NCBI RefSeq assembly: GCF_004339725.1
Contig: NZ_SMGK01000003.1
Location: forward strand, 193,380 to 257,379
DNA length: 64,000 bases
Reading direction: 5' to 3'
DNA from: Acidipila rosea
GTDB lineage: Bacteria > Acidobacteriota > Terriglobia > Terriglobales > Acidobacteriaceae
Within the stretch, counting starts at the first letter, position 1. Every line of letters starts with the position of its first letter. The notes below the pieces were generated by a model. That model was given only the letters and a program-made list of their open reading frames with translations, had not been told where the DNA came from and ran no database searches. Of the stretch, positions 45,746 through 53,786 are shown piece after piece. The position numbers were made by a program, and so were the translations under genes.

Positions 45746-46678
45746 ATGAAACTCCGACTGGTTCTACCACTCCTCCTGGCTCCTCTACTCGCATCGCTTC
45801 CCTCCACGGCACAAACTAGGCCGCCCCTTACCGGGATCTCTCACATTGCCGTTTATGCCAGCGATCCGGCCGCCGCGAGCCACTTTTACGTTGATATCGT
45901 GGGCTGCCAGCGGGGCAGCGATCCTGAGAACCCCGCCGGAGCGCGCTACTACGTCAACTCCACCCAGTTTGTAGAGGTTCTGCCGTTGCCCGCCAATGCA
46001 GGCCCGGATCGCCTGGATCATCTCGCCTACAAGACGGCGAATGCCGCGGCGCTCAGGAAATATCTCGCCGCCAAAGGCGTCAGCGTTCCGGCCACCCTTG
46101 AAAAGGGCTCCGATGGCAGCCACTGGTTCAGCGTCAAGGATCCCGAGGGCAATACTGTCGAGTTTGTCCAGCCTCCCGCGCACCCCGCGCCCGTCAACGG
46201 CGCCAACCTTGCCGGACACCACATCATTCACGTCGGCATGCTCGTCCGCAGCCGCGATAAAGAGGATACGTTCTACAAGGCCATCCTCGGCTTCAAGCCT
46301 TACTGGTACGGAGGCATGCAGCCGGACAAGATCGATTGGGTCTCGCAACAGACGCCTGAATCCCACGACTGGCTCGAATACATGCTCACCAGCGGGCCGT
46401 CCGGCAGCGGAATCCCCACCCAGATGTCGCAGCGCCAGCTCGGCGTGCTCAATCATCTCTCCATCGGTGTCGTGAATATGCAGAAGACCTACGACATGCT
46501 CAAGGCTGCCAACCGGCTTGCGCCACCCGATGCGCACACCCAGATCGGCAAGGATGGCAAGTGGCAGTTGAACGTCTTCGATCCCGACCAGACCCGTCTC
46601 GAGTACATGGAGTATTCCAACGTCCGGCCTCCATGCTGCTCCAGCTTCACCTCGCCCAACCCCACCCCGGCGCGATAA
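45746..46678 (+). CDS. Exported protein with two VOC (glyoxalase-fold) domains
   Basis: A 310-residue protein with a signal peptide (LRLVLPLLLAPLLASLPSTAQ) and two VOC domains: residues about 28-135 (ISHIAVYASDPAAASHFYVDIVGCQ, HWFSVKDPEGNTVEFVQP) and 155-295 (HHIIHVGMLVRSRDKEDTFYKAILGFKPYW, WQLNVFDPDQTRLEYMEY). Metal ligand positions (His at strand 1, Glu at the end of each domain) look retained. VOC enzymes include dioxygenases, isomerases and resistance proteins; export makes a glyoxalase role unlikely. It is divergent from the ATP-grasp gene across 73 bases. Confidence 0.85.
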   Translation: MKLRLVLPLLLAPLLASLPSTAQTRPPLTGISHIAVYASDPAAASHFYVDIVGCQRGSDPENPAGARYYVNSTQFVEVLPLPANAGPDRLDHLAYKTANAAALRKYLAAKGVSVPATLEKGSDGSHWFSVKDPEGNTVEFVQPPAHPAPVNGANLAGHHIIHVGMLVRSRDKEDTFYKAILGFKPYWYGGMQPDKIDWVSQQTPESHDWLEYMLTSGPSGSGIPTQMSQRQLGVLNHLSIGVVNMQKTYDMLKAANRLAPPDAHTQIGKDGKWQLNVFDPDQTRLEYMEYSNVRPPCCSSFTSPNPTPAR

Positions 46679-46757
46679 GCGGGGGCAGTTGCAGGCTTGA
46701 ATCTGCTTTTTTCATCGGGCGACCAGAATTTTACTGGCCGCCTGATGACGATTTAGC

Positions 46758-46785
46758 TTGAACTTTCGTCTAAATCTGCTAGACT
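46758..46785 (+). promoter_or_regulatory. Promoter and long leader of the cold-shock gene
   Basis: TTGAAC (46758-46763) and TAGACT (46780-46785) are 16 bases apart, a good sigma-70 promoter. Transcription would start near 46792 and leave a leader of about 113 nt before ATG 46905. Long structured leaders are the usual cold-responsive element of csp genes; I have not folded this one. Confidence 0.6.
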
Positions 46786-46904
46786 GTAGGGGCGTTAGTT
46801 CAGAACCGGGCTTGAGCAGCACCTTGCCCTTCATCAGTCGCTTGTTTCTGCCAGCAGTGGCTCCGATTCAGTCCCGGCGCAATTCAAACTAGGAAATAGC
46901 AACA

Positions 46905-47105
46905 ATGGAACAAGGTACTGTGAAGTGGTTTAACGACGCGAAAGGTTTCGGCTTTATCTCCCGCCAGAATGGGGAAGATGTCTTCGTGCACTACTCTGCC
47001 ATCAACGCAAATGGCTTTAAGAGTCTGCAAGAGGGTCAGGCCGTACAGTTCAACGTCGTCAAGGGGCCAAAAGGCTGGCAGGCAGCCGACGTTCAGCCGC
47101 TGTAG
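46905..47105 (+). CDS. cspA: Cold-shock domain protein
   Basis: A 66-residue single OB-fold nucleic-acid chaperone. RNP1 reads KGFGFI, RNP2 VFVHY, and the start is [33 protein letters not shown]. It binds single-stranded RNA and keeps mRNA unstructured at low temperature. AGGA lies 10 bases upstream of the ATG. It is monocistronic, bounded by its own promoter and a strong terminator. Confidence 0.96.
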   Translation: MEQGTVKWFNDAKGFGFISRQNGEDVFVHYSAINANGFKSLQEGQAVQFNVVKGPKGWQAADVQPL

Positions 47106-47143
47106 TAGCTGAATCAGTGACGCGCAAAAATACAGAAATACCA

Positions 47144-47174
47144 CAAAGGGGCAGGCATTTGGTCTGCCCCTTTG
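47144..47174 (+). terminator. Intrinsic terminator of the cold-shock gene
   Basis: An 11-bp perfect stem (CAAAGGGGCAG 47144-47154, CTGCCCCTTTG 47164-47174) with a 9-nt loop, 38 bases after the csp stop. The T-rich part is within the 3' arm. The next gene starts only 14 bases later, so that gene needs a promoter here or readthrough. Confidence 0.75.
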
Positions 47175-47188
47175 CCTTCTCCTGAGCC

Positions 47189-48355
47189 GTGACCAGCCAC
47201 TTTGATGCAGTTGTGATCGGCGCAGGCGCTGCCGGGTTGATGTGTGCCATGGAAGCGGGCAGCCGCGGCAAGACCGTCGCCGTGCTCGATCACGCCGATC
47301 AGCCAGGCAGGAAAATCCTGATCTCCGGTGGCGGACGTGCCAACTTCACCAACCTCCACTGCCGCCCGGACAACTTCCTCTCTTCCAATCCTCACTTTGC
47401 CAAGTCTGCTCTCGCCCGCTTTACCCCGGAAGACTTCCTCGCGCTCGTCCGCAAACATCGCATCCCGTTTCACGAGAAAAAGCTCGGGCAGCTCTTCTGC
47501 GACCGTTCCGCACGCGACCTTCTCGATATGCTGCTCGCGGAGTGCGCCGAGGCTGGGGTGCAGCTCTTCCTCGGGAGCTCTCTCAGCGAGATCACCCGCC
47601 CGGACGGCTTTCACATCCGCACCAGCCGGCAGACCTTTACCGCGCCTGCGCTGGTAGTCGCCGCAGGCGGTCTCTCAATTCCCAAAATCGGCGCCACCGG
47701 CATCGGCTACGACATCGCGCGCCAGTTCGGAATCAAAGTCATCGAGCCCCGCGCCGCCCTGGTGCCGCTTACCTTCAGCGCGCGCGATCTTGCGCAGTTT
47801 CAGGAGCTCAGCGGCGTCTCAACCGAGGTCACAGCTTCCGTCGAGGGACAGGCCTTCCGCGAGAAAATGCTCTTTACCCACCGCGGCCTCAGCGGGCCGG
47901 CCATCCTGCAGATCTCTTCCTACTGGCGTCAGGGCGGTGCGATTGAAATTGATTTCGCTCCCGGCGAGGAGCTGTTTGCTCCGCTGCGAGGCAGAAATGC
48001 GCGGCGCGACCCGGCTTCAGCGGAGGCGGCTCTGCGCTCGGTGCTGCCGCAGCGGCTCGCCGCACGGCTCATTGAGACCGCGCCGCCCACCGGTTGGACC
48101 AATGCCGCCCTTGACGAGGCTGAGACCCGTCTGCATCACTGGCGTTTCCTCCCCGCCGGCACTGAGGGCTTCAGCAAAGCGGAGGTCACCGCAGGCGGCG
48201 TCGATACCGATGCCCTGTCTGCCAGGACGATGGAGTCCCGCGCTGTACCGGGTCTCTATTTCATCGGCGAAGTGGTGGACGTGACCGGACACCTCGGCGG
48301 CTTCAACTTCCAGTGGGCCTGGGCCTCAGGCGCTGCCGCCGGGCGGGCCCTTTAG
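47189..48355 (+). CDS. YhiN/HI0933-family flavoprotein
   Basis: A 388-residue FAD-binding protein. The dinucleotide-binding motif VVIGAGAAGLMCAMEAG is at the N-terminus. The family markers follow: GRKILISGGGRANFTN, LFCDRSARDLLDML, VVAAGGLSIPKIGATGIGYDIARQFG, LFTHRGLSGPAILQIS and the C-terminal GLYFIGEVVDVTGHLGGFNFQWAWASGAAAG. Members are annotated as aminoacetone oxidase-like, with uncertain physiological role. The start is GTG 47189. It overlaps the convergent ATPase gene by 4 bp. Confidence 0.92.
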   Translation: MTSHFDAVVIGAGAAGLMCAMEAGSRGKTVAVLDHADQPGRKILISGGGRANFTNLHCRPDNFLSSNPHFAKSALARFTPEDFLALVRKHRIPFHEKKLGQLFCDRSARDLLDMLLAECAEAGVQLFLGSSLSEITRPDGFHIRTSRQTFTAPALVVAAGGLSIPKIGATGIGYDIARQFGIKVIEPRAALVPLTFSARDLAQFQELSGVSTEVTASVEGQAFREKMLFTHRGLSGPAILQISSYWRQGGAIEIDFAPGEELFAPLRGRNARRDPASAEAALRSVLPQRLAARLIETAPPTGWTNAALDEAETRLHHWRFLPAGTEGFSKAEVTAGGVDTDALSARTMESRAVPGLYFIGEVVDVTGHLGGFNFQWAWASGAAAGRAL

Positions 48356-49554
48356 GGTGCTTCCTGCAGGCTCTGCGTCTGTTGGCGACGCAAGAAGCCA
48401 TCAAAGAGTGGCACAGTGAAGGCATTATCACCGTGTGCAGGGCTGTAGATCATGCCCTTCCGGATCAGCGAGCTTCTGAGAGGACCGATCGACGTCACCT
48501 TAACCCTAAGTTTTTCTGCGATATCACCCGATCTTGGCTGGCCACCGCCAACTTCTACCATTGCGAACAGGTAATCCTTCTCACGCTTGGTCAGTCGGTC
48601 AAAGCGTACCCGGAAAAAGCTCTCATCCAGCTGGCGGATTGCAGAGATTGTTGCATGTCCAACATCCTCGAGGGTTATTGGTGATTGCTTTGCGGAGTTC
48701 CAGGCTTCATATCCCCACTGCTGCAGAAAGTAGGGATAGCGCTCTGTTTTTCTCAGGATTTCGGCAAGGGCTTCGTCCGTGAATCGGACATCCCGGGCCT
48801 CGACGGGAAGCTCCAGCGCCCTTCTTCCTGCTTCATTCGTCAGCACTCCGACGGACGGAAATTCAAAGAGGCGTTCCGAGTAGGACTTGGAGCGGCCGGC
48901 AAGCCCGAGGATCAGTGGCAGCCCCGCTCCAACCAGCACCAGAGGTAGCCCACGCTGGGATACCTGGTGAAGCGCCATGATGAGCGCGCTCATCTCCTTT
49001 TCATTCAAATATTGGATTTCATCGACAAGCAGACATATAGCGTCTCTTCTTTCCTTCGCTGCTTCTGCGACTGCAATTAGCGTCTCGGCAAGATCGTGCT
49101 CCAGATCTCCGCTGTCCGCGGTGCCGCGCTCGGGTTCGATGCCCAGCTCGAGATCCAATTGTCCACTAAGATTGACTTTAGCCTTCAGGCTGCCGGTAAA
49201 ACTTTTCAAAACACGAAGAGCACGCTTAACCTTTTCCGACAGCAACGCACCGGAGTCCAGTGCTAGAAGGACCCTTCGCAACGGAGGAATGAGCAGGGAG
49301 GGCAAGCTCTTTTCTTCGTGTGCTTCAATCATCACGGCTCGGAATTTTTTATCTTCGGCAATTTCGCGGATGCGATTTAGCAGAACCGTTTTTCCAACGC
49401 CTCGAAGTCCCACTAGAATCATACTTCGGTGCGGCATGCCATTCCTCAGCCGTTCAAGCGCGAGGGCGGCATTTCGAAGGATTTGATCTCTACCTGCCAG
49501 CTCAGGGGGAGGGGTTCCAGCACCGGGTGCAAAAGGGTTTTGAATAGGGTTCAT
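48352..49554 (-). CDS. AAA ATPase with C-terminal winged-helix segment
   Basis: A 400-residue STAND/ORC-like ATPase. Walker A is GLRGVGKT (49-56), Walker B is AICLLVDEIQYL, followed by a sensor-type LPLVLVGAGLPLILGLAG. The C-terminal part (TKREKDYLFAMVEVGGGQPRSGDIAEKLRVKVTSIGPLRSSLIRKGMI) looks like a winged-helix DNA-binding domain. Related bacterial and archaeal proteins are often in mobile or variable regions and mostly have no known function. Codon use is less GC-rich than its neighbours, and the upstream region is very AT-rich, hinting at acquisition by transfer. No toxin, nuclease or other partner gene adjoins it. Confidence 0.85.
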   Translation of the reverse strand: MNPIQNPFAPGAGTPPPELAGRDQILRNAALALERLRNGMPHRSMILVGLRGVGKTVLLNRIREIAEDKKFRAVMIEAHEEKSLPSLLIPPLRRVLLALDSGALLSEKVKRALRVLKSFTGSLKAKVNLSGQLDLELGIEPERGTADSGDLEHDLAETLIAVAEAAKERRDAICLLVDEIQYLNEKEMSALIMALHQVSQRGLPLVLVGAGLPLILGLAGRSKSYSERLFEFPSVGVLTNEAGRRALELPVEARDVRFTDEALAEILRKTERYPYFLQQWGYEAWNSAKQSPITLEDVGHATISAIRQLDESFFRVRFDRLTKREKDYLFAMVEVGGGQPRSGDIAEKLRVKVTSIGPLRSSLIRKGMIYSPAHGDNAFTVPLFDGFLRRQQTQSLQEAP

Positions 49555-49558
49555 TAGT

Positions 49559-49616
49559 TATAGGGATATTATCAGGCTATTGGAGTTTCTTTATATAATT
49601 ATATAAATTCCCTATA
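49559..49616. promoter_or_regulatory. AT-rich nested palindromes upstream of the AAA ATPase
   Basis: An 18-bp perfect palindrome, TTTATATAATTATATAAA (49590-49607), sits between outer inverted repeats TATAGGGA (49559-49566) and TCCCTATA (49609-49616). It starts 5 bases upstream of the ATPase start codon and is by far the most AT-rich stretch in the window. It probably contains that gene's promoter and an operator, possibly autoregulated; both are inference. Confidence 0.6.
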
Positions 49617-49721
49617 TGTGAATATTTTGTGTTTGCTCCTCTACACGCGCTTCAAGCGAGAGTCGAGCCACTCAAAGCGAATACACCGATTAGAATGAGA
49701 TCGAGACTTGCGAATTTAACT

Positions 49722-50654
49722 ATGAGCATCGACGCCGCCAACGACCTGATCACTACGCTTTCCACTGCCGCCCGCGAGGCCGGCCTCTCTGTCCTCTCTA
49801 ACGAGCAGAGCACGGACTACAACCAGCGCCCGACCACCCGCTTCGTACTGGCTCTCACGCCTGATGCTCCCGCCGAGCGCCGCCTTCAGCTGGAGCTGAG
49901 CGAGGCCTTCGATTTTCATAAGCCGGACCTGCTGCCGGAGATGACCAGCCATCTGCGCGAGGCTGCGCAGCGGCTGCGTAATCCGCGCCCGGATGCTTAT
50001 GTTTCGCTGGCCGGCCTGCCCATCAGCTACAGCGATTTCCGCTGGCCCTTTCACCGCTCGACCTCCGGCGCCGACACTTACATCGTGCATGGCATCGTTC
50101 GGCTTGAGGATGGCAGCGCATCGCCACTGCACGCAAAGATCTCCGCCAGCATGACGGTCACCTTTGCCGAGATCGTCCCTGCGCCCGAGCAGCCCTATGC
50201 GGAGACCTTCATCTACAACGCCGTGCGCAAGACGCTCGATCAGGGGCAGCTGGAAATGCTGAAGAGCGGCAACCGCCAGCCCGTGCCTGTGACCACGCGC
50301 TACTACAGCCGCTGGCAGAAGAAGTTCTTCTTCACCGACACCAACGACGCCTCGCGCATCGAGTTCCTCGCTATGAAGGTCTACTGGCTTTCCGGCGTCC
50401 TCGGCGGCAGCCAGCCTGTCTGGATCGCCGACCCGCGCGATGCGCAATATCTCAACACCACTCCACAGGAGCTGGCCCGGATGGCGGCTGACCTCAGCTC
50501 GCAGGGCCTGTTCACTCTGTCAGGCGAGTTTGCCGCAGCGACTCCCTCGCTGCTGGCGCGAGCTGAGCAGTATCACGCAAAGATGCATGCGGCCTTGGAT
50601 GAAACCAAGCCAACCTTTAATGAGGACATGCGCGGCGGCCACACGAATATGTAG
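49722..50654 (+). CDS. Conserved-looking protein of unknown function
   Basis: A 310-residue soluble protein with no signal peptide or membrane segment and mixed alpha/beta character. Recognisable stretches are FVLALTPDAPAERRLQLELSEAFDFHKPDLLPEM, TYIVHGIVRLEDGS, RYYSRWQKKFFFTDTNDASRIEFLAMKVYWLSGVLGG and the Gln/Thr-rich C-terminus. I do not recognise the family. I start it at ATG 49722 (MSIDAANDL), since the open frame from GTG 49629 runs into the AT-rich control region and lacks protein character. It converges on the DUF72 gene with a 6-base gap. Confidence 0.7.
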   Translation: MSIDAANDLITTLSTAAREAGLSVLSNEQSTDYNQRPTTRFVLALTPDAPAERRLQLELSEAFDFHKPDLLPEMTSHLREAAQRLRNPRPDAYVSLAGLPISYSDFRWPFHRSTSGADTYIVHGIVRLEDGSASPLHAKISASMTVTFAEIVPAPEQPYAETFIYNAVRKTLDQGQLEMLKSGNRQPVPVTTRYYSRWQKKFFFTDTNDASRIEFLAMKVYWLSGVLGGSQPVWIADPRDAQYLNTTPQELARMAADLSSQGLFTLSGEFAAATPSLLARAEQYHAKMHAALDETKPTFNEDMRGGHTNM

Positions 50655-50660
50655 TTTCCA

Positions 50661-51386
50661 TCACGTTGAGGAGATCGATTGCCGCACCGCCGCAGCACGC
50701 AGTGCGCCCGTCGGCTCCTCTTCGTGTTTGAAGTAGGCATAGACATCGCCCATCCCCGCATTCTTCCTGAGCTTGGCCGCAACGGCTGCAAGGTCCTTTT
50801 CCGAGTAGCTGGATTTGCGCAGCCGGTAGCAGTGGAAATCCGCTGTTGCGACCTCCGGCGTCGCTAGATCATCGCTCTCCGCAGCGCATAGCGCTGCACC
50901 ATGGCCTCGCAGCAAGCCGTAAACATCCTCCGTAAACCACGAGTCATCGCGAAATTCAAAGGCCAGCTGCAGTCCGAGCGCTGCAGCGTCCGTGAGGAAG
51001 GCATCGAGCCGAGGTACGTCCGCTTTGAAGTTCGGGGGCAGTTGAAAGAGCACGAGGCCCATTCGCCCGCTTTCCACAACCGGACGAATCGATTCGCCGA
51101 ACGAGTGCAGCAGCGCGGCGCAGTTTTTCAGGCGCGCAAAATGGGTGATCCGCTGCGGTGCTTTGAATGAGAAGCGGAAGTCTTCGCCCGTCGCAGCCAG
51201 CCAGGATGCGGTGATCTTCTCCGTCGGCAGACTGCGAAAGGTGTAGTTCACCTCGACCGTATTCAGCCGCGTCGCATAGTACTCCAGCATCTTTTTGGCG
51301 GGCAGCTTTGCAGGATAGAACTCGGGCTTCCAGCTTGCGTAGGCCCAGCCCGAGCAGCCGACGTAGACGTTGCCTTTGGCTTTCAT
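50661..51386 (-). CDS. DUF72 family protein (YecE-like)
   Basis: A 241-residue TIM-barrel-like protein. The family motifs are VYVGCSGWAYASWKPEFYPAKLPAKKMLEYYATRLNTVEVNYTFRSLP, FRFSFKAPQRITH, LVLFQLPPNFKADVPRLDAFL and the C-terminal VYAYFKHEEEP. DUF72 proteins are widespread and have no firmly established activity. I prefer ATG 51386 over a GTG three codons upstream. Confidence 0.92.
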   Translation of the reverse strand: MKAKGNVYVGCSGWAYASWKPEFYPAKLPAKKMLEYYATRLNTVEVNYTFRSLPTEKITASWLAATGEDFRFSFKAPQRITHFARLKNCAALLHSFGESIRPVVESGRMGLVLFQLPPNFKADVPRLDAFLTDAAALGLQLAFEFRDDSWFTEDVYGLLRGHGAALCAAESDDLATPEVATADFHCYRLRKSSYSEKDLAAVAAKLRKNAGMGDVYAYFKHEEEPTGALRAAAVRQSISST

Positions 51387-51425
51387 GGTCAGCACAAGTA
51401 TGTCACCGCGGGCAGCGGGGTGGCT

Positions 51426-52244
51426 TTACTGGCGAAGCCTGCCGTGGGGTGCCTGCTCGATCAGCCAATGCACCAGTTCTTTACCTGCGGCGAGATTGTC
51501 ATATTCCGCAGGAAGCTTATGGCCATCTGTGTACTCGTTGTAGAGCCACGGATCGGCGACAGCGAAGACCGTCCCCTTGCCATACTTCGTGGTGGCCATA
51601 ATGATATCGCCGCGATCGCGCAGGACGGCAACCGCAGGGCTCTGCAGTGAGATGGTGCAGGTGTCCTTCATGAAAATCGTGTGAGGCTGGTGGAAGACAG
51701 GTCCGTTGCCGCTGATCTTCATTCGCCCCATTGCATAGTTGCTGCCGATGACATGGTGGCTCAGCACGGGATTGAAGTGGATTCCGAAGCGGTCTGCGAG
51801 CAGGTTGAAATGCTCGATATCCGCGTTGGCGGGATCGTTTTCCATCATCACAAGCACGCCGCCCTGATGCACCCACTCGGCGATCTGGGCAGCGTCGGAG
51901 GCGTTCATGTAATGCGGATGAGGGTTCTTCGCAGGGATGTCCGGCGACGCGATGATGTAGAGCTGGGCCGCCTGAAGACTGGACAGAGTCGGCTCACTGG
52001 CGAGGGTTTCCGTTGCCACTCCATCGTTGCGGAAGACCTCGCCCAGCAGGGAAAAGCCGCTGTCGGTTTTGTCGTTCCACTTGTAGTGATAACTTTCGCT
52101 TACGCCGGCTGCGTTGATGCGCTGCTGGCTGTTGAACCAGGCATCGACAAATACGGTATTTCCGCTCTGGGCGGCGTTTGCGGCCCCGCTTCCAAGCAGA
52201 ATTGCGGCCGCGAAAAGAGACCAGATTCCGGTCCGGATAAGCAC
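51426..52244 (-). CDS. Exported DUF4350-like / class I amidotransferase-fold protein
   Basis: A 272-residue protein. A signal peptide (ending ANAAQ) precedes a Rossmann-like domain: NTVFVDAWFNSQQRINAAG, LYIIASPDIPAKNPHPHYM, AAQIAEWVHQGGVLVMMENDPANADIEHFNLLADRFGIHFNPV, GKGTVFAVADPWLYNEYTDG. The order resembles DUF4350 domains that occur as appendages of GH88/GH105 unsaturated uronyl hydrolases; here it stands alone. GTG start with GGAG eight bases upstream. The catalytic Cys of amidotransferases is not seen. A role in acidic-sugar use is inference only. Confidence 0.7.
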   Translation of the reverse strand: MLIRTGIWSLFAAAILLGSGAANAAQSGNTVFVDAWFNSQQRINAAGVSESYHYKWNDKTDSGFSLLGEVFRNDGVATETLASEPTLSSLQAAQLYIIASPDIPAKNPHPHYMNASDAAQIAEWVHQGGVLVMMENDPANADIEHFNLLADRFGIHFNPVLSHHVIGSNYAMGRMKISGNGPVFHQPHTIFMKDTCTISLQSPAVAVLRDRGDIIMATTKYGKGTVFAVADPWLYNEYTDGHKLPAEYDNLAAGKELVHWLIEQAPHGRLRQ

Positions 52245-52281
52245 TATTTGGTCTCCAAAAGAGGGTTTTCGAGGCGCAGAA

Positions 52282-52313
52282 CGATAATAGTTATCATCGG
52301 AGAATCATTATCG
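52282..52313. promoter_or_regulatory. Operator-like inverted repeats upstream of the DUF4350-like gene
   Basis: CGATAAT (52282-52288) and ATTATCG (52307-52313) form an inverted repeat; inside it GATAA-TAG-TTATC (52283-52295) is a second palindrome. The GATAAT/ATTATC half-sites resemble Fur-type metal-regulator boxes. It lies 38 bases before the GTG of the exported protein gene. The regulator identity is a guess. Confidence 0.45.
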
Positions 52314-52362
52314 CTTGTTGGAGGGGATTGCACCAGAAGCGGGGCATTTCGAAGGGGTTGAT

Positions 52363-52438
52363 TGGGGCGGCTAGTGGGGGTCGAACCCACGACATCCGGT
52401 GCCACAGACCGGCGTTCTGCCTCTGAACTATAGCCGCC
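52363..52438 (-). tRNA. tRNA-His (anticodon GTG)
   Basis: A 76-nt cloverleaf on the minus strand. The acceptor arm pairs with the extra G at -1 opposite C73, the histidine identity feature, and CCA is encoded. The T arm is GTGGG-TTCGACC-CCCAC; the anticodon loop CTGTGGC gives GTG. Confidence 0.95.
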
Positions 52439-52519
52439 GTACCAGACTGGATTATAGCAAAGCTCAGCTGCGGTTCACCGAACAATGCAATCCAATCCTC
52501 CGCATGCGTGCGGACACGG

Positions 52520-52900
52520 TTACGGATGCGACGGTGGCTGATTGCCTTCGGACTTCTCGTCCGCCTTCTCCATGGACCGCTTCATCCGCCAGAAATTGTG
52601 CTGCTGCTCAGAGAACTCGGCCTTTTCCCAGTCGAGGATGCGCTGATGGGCATCCTGTTCTGACATTTCCACGACGCGGCTGACCTCGACATGGCGCACC
52701 TGATGCCAGGGATAGACGCGCTGGCCGCGAAGCAGGAAGCCGGACTCAGCCCAGCTCTCGAGGAGACTGGTGAACTTGCTTTTGACGTCGTATTCGTCGA
52801 GGAAAGGCAGCAGTTCAAACGACGCGCCATCGACGAGGGTTGCCGTTGCATAGGCTACGAGCACGGTTGGCGGGTACGGGTTTTCAGGGTTATCTTCCAC
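52520..52900 (-). CDS. Small cytoplasmic protein of unknown function
   Basis: A 126-residue protein without signal peptide. It begins with a compact beta-rich half (TVLVAYATATLVDGASFELLPFLDEYDVKSKFTSLLESWAESGFLLRGQRVYPWHQVRHVEVSRVVEM). A charged helical tail follows (AHQRILDWEKAEFSEQQHNFWRMKRSMEKADEKSEG). GTG start with GGAGG seven bases upstream, a strong translation signal that supports it as real. No family recognised. Confidence 0.7.
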   Translation of the reverse strand: MEDNPENPYPPTVLVAYATATLVDGASFELLPFLDEYDVKSKFTSLLESWAESGFLLRGQRVYPWHQVRHVEVSRVVEMSEQDAHQRILDWEKAEFSEQQHNFWRMKRSMEKADEKSEGNQPPSHP

Positions 52901-53010
52901 GAGCGGACCTCCGAAAATTTTCTATTCAGAAGGCTTGGATGCGCTGTCGCGCAAGGAAGATGAGGATGGTGTTCTGAAGGCCGGAGCGGCAGGAAGGAAA
53001 GGGTGAAGAG

Positions 53011-53036
53011 GGAGTGCAGGCTGGAGCCTGCACTCC
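53011..53036. terminator. Terminator of the beta-barrel gene
   Basis: An 11-bp perfect stem (GGAGTGCAGGC 53011-53021, GCCTGCACTCC 53026-53036) with a TGGA tetraloop, 12 bases past the stop of the minus-strand barrel gene; CTCTTCACCCTTT follows on that strand. Confidence 0.75.
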
Positions 53037-53048
53037 TGTTTGCTTCGG

Positions 53049-53714
53049 TTACTTCTTGAGCGAGCCCAGCTTGTAGACGATACCCGCGGTGCCGGCGAAT
53101 TCATTCTGCCAGCTCAGCCCGTAGTGTGTCGGCTGCCAGTCGGTGGTGATGCGGACGGACCATTTGGGCGAAAGATTGTGGTCGTACCATGCTCCCACGG
53201 CAGAACCGAAGGCGAGCTTGTTGTTGTAGACGCCGATGATCTGCGGCTGAATGCCCGGCGGGAAGCCCTTGTCGAAGCTGCCGTAGGCGGCTCCGATGAG
53301 GGTGTGAAAGCCTGCCGCATAGTTCTGCTTGCGGATAAAGCGGAAGTCCGGGCCGAAGAGGAAGAGATTCTCCGACATCGGCGGATTGCCGGTGACGTAT
53401 CTGTTCGGAGGCAGCGGAATGTTGCCGTAATATCCGCGTGCGCTGGCCTCGATGGCAAACAGCGGCGAGAACCACAGGTTGGCATCGCCATTCCATCCGA
53501 AGAGGTTAGTTGCCGCCAGGGTGCTGCCCTCGCCTGCGCCGGGGTTGAAGTGAGCGTAGGAAAAGCCGCCATAGACATCCCAGCGCTCGTTGTACTGCGG
53601 TACGGTGGCAATCGGAGCAGTAGCCGTAACCTGCGCAAAGATCGGGGCGCTGGACGCAGCCAGGAGGACGGAGCAGGCAATTGCGGCCCGCAGGGTACGG
53701 AATGCGGAAATCAC
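53049..53714 (-). CDS. Outer-membrane beta-barrel protein of unknown function
   Basis: A 221-residue exported protein. The signal peptide (IACSVLLAASSAPIFAQ) is followed by alternating aromatic beta strands (RWDVYGGFSYAHFNPGAG, ANLWFSPLFAIEASARGYYG, FAGTAGIVYKLGSLKK). The pattern resembles small OmpA-like or OmpW-like barrels. GTG start with GAGAGG upstream. It is clearly different in sequence from the barrel at 34262. Role unknown. Confidence 0.78.
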   Translation of the reverse strand: MISAFRTLRAAIACSVLLAASSAPIFAQVTATAPIATVPQYNERWDVYGGFSYAHFNPGAGEGSTLAATNLFGWNGDANLWFSPLFAIEASARGYYGNIPLPPNRYVTGNPPMSENLFLFGPDFRFIRKQNYAAGFHTLIGAAYGSFDKGFPPGIQPQIIGVYNNKLAFGSAVGAWYDHNLSPKWSVRITTDWQPTHYGLSWQNEFAGTAGIVYKLGSLKK

Positions 53715-53786
53715 TCGGACTTGCTACCTCTCAAGAAAAGCTTCGCTCGGAAAGAGCGGTAAATTACCACGATACACGGTTGCAGA

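Noticed and set aside
46792..46904. A riboswitch in the long leader of the cold-shock gene.
   Set aside because: No known aptamer motif is visible; a long leader is normal for csp genes.
52363..52438. tRNA-His apparently lacking the extra 5' G.
   Set aside because: My first pairing was off by one; with the T arm fixed, G-1 pairs with C73 and CCA is encoded, which is normal.
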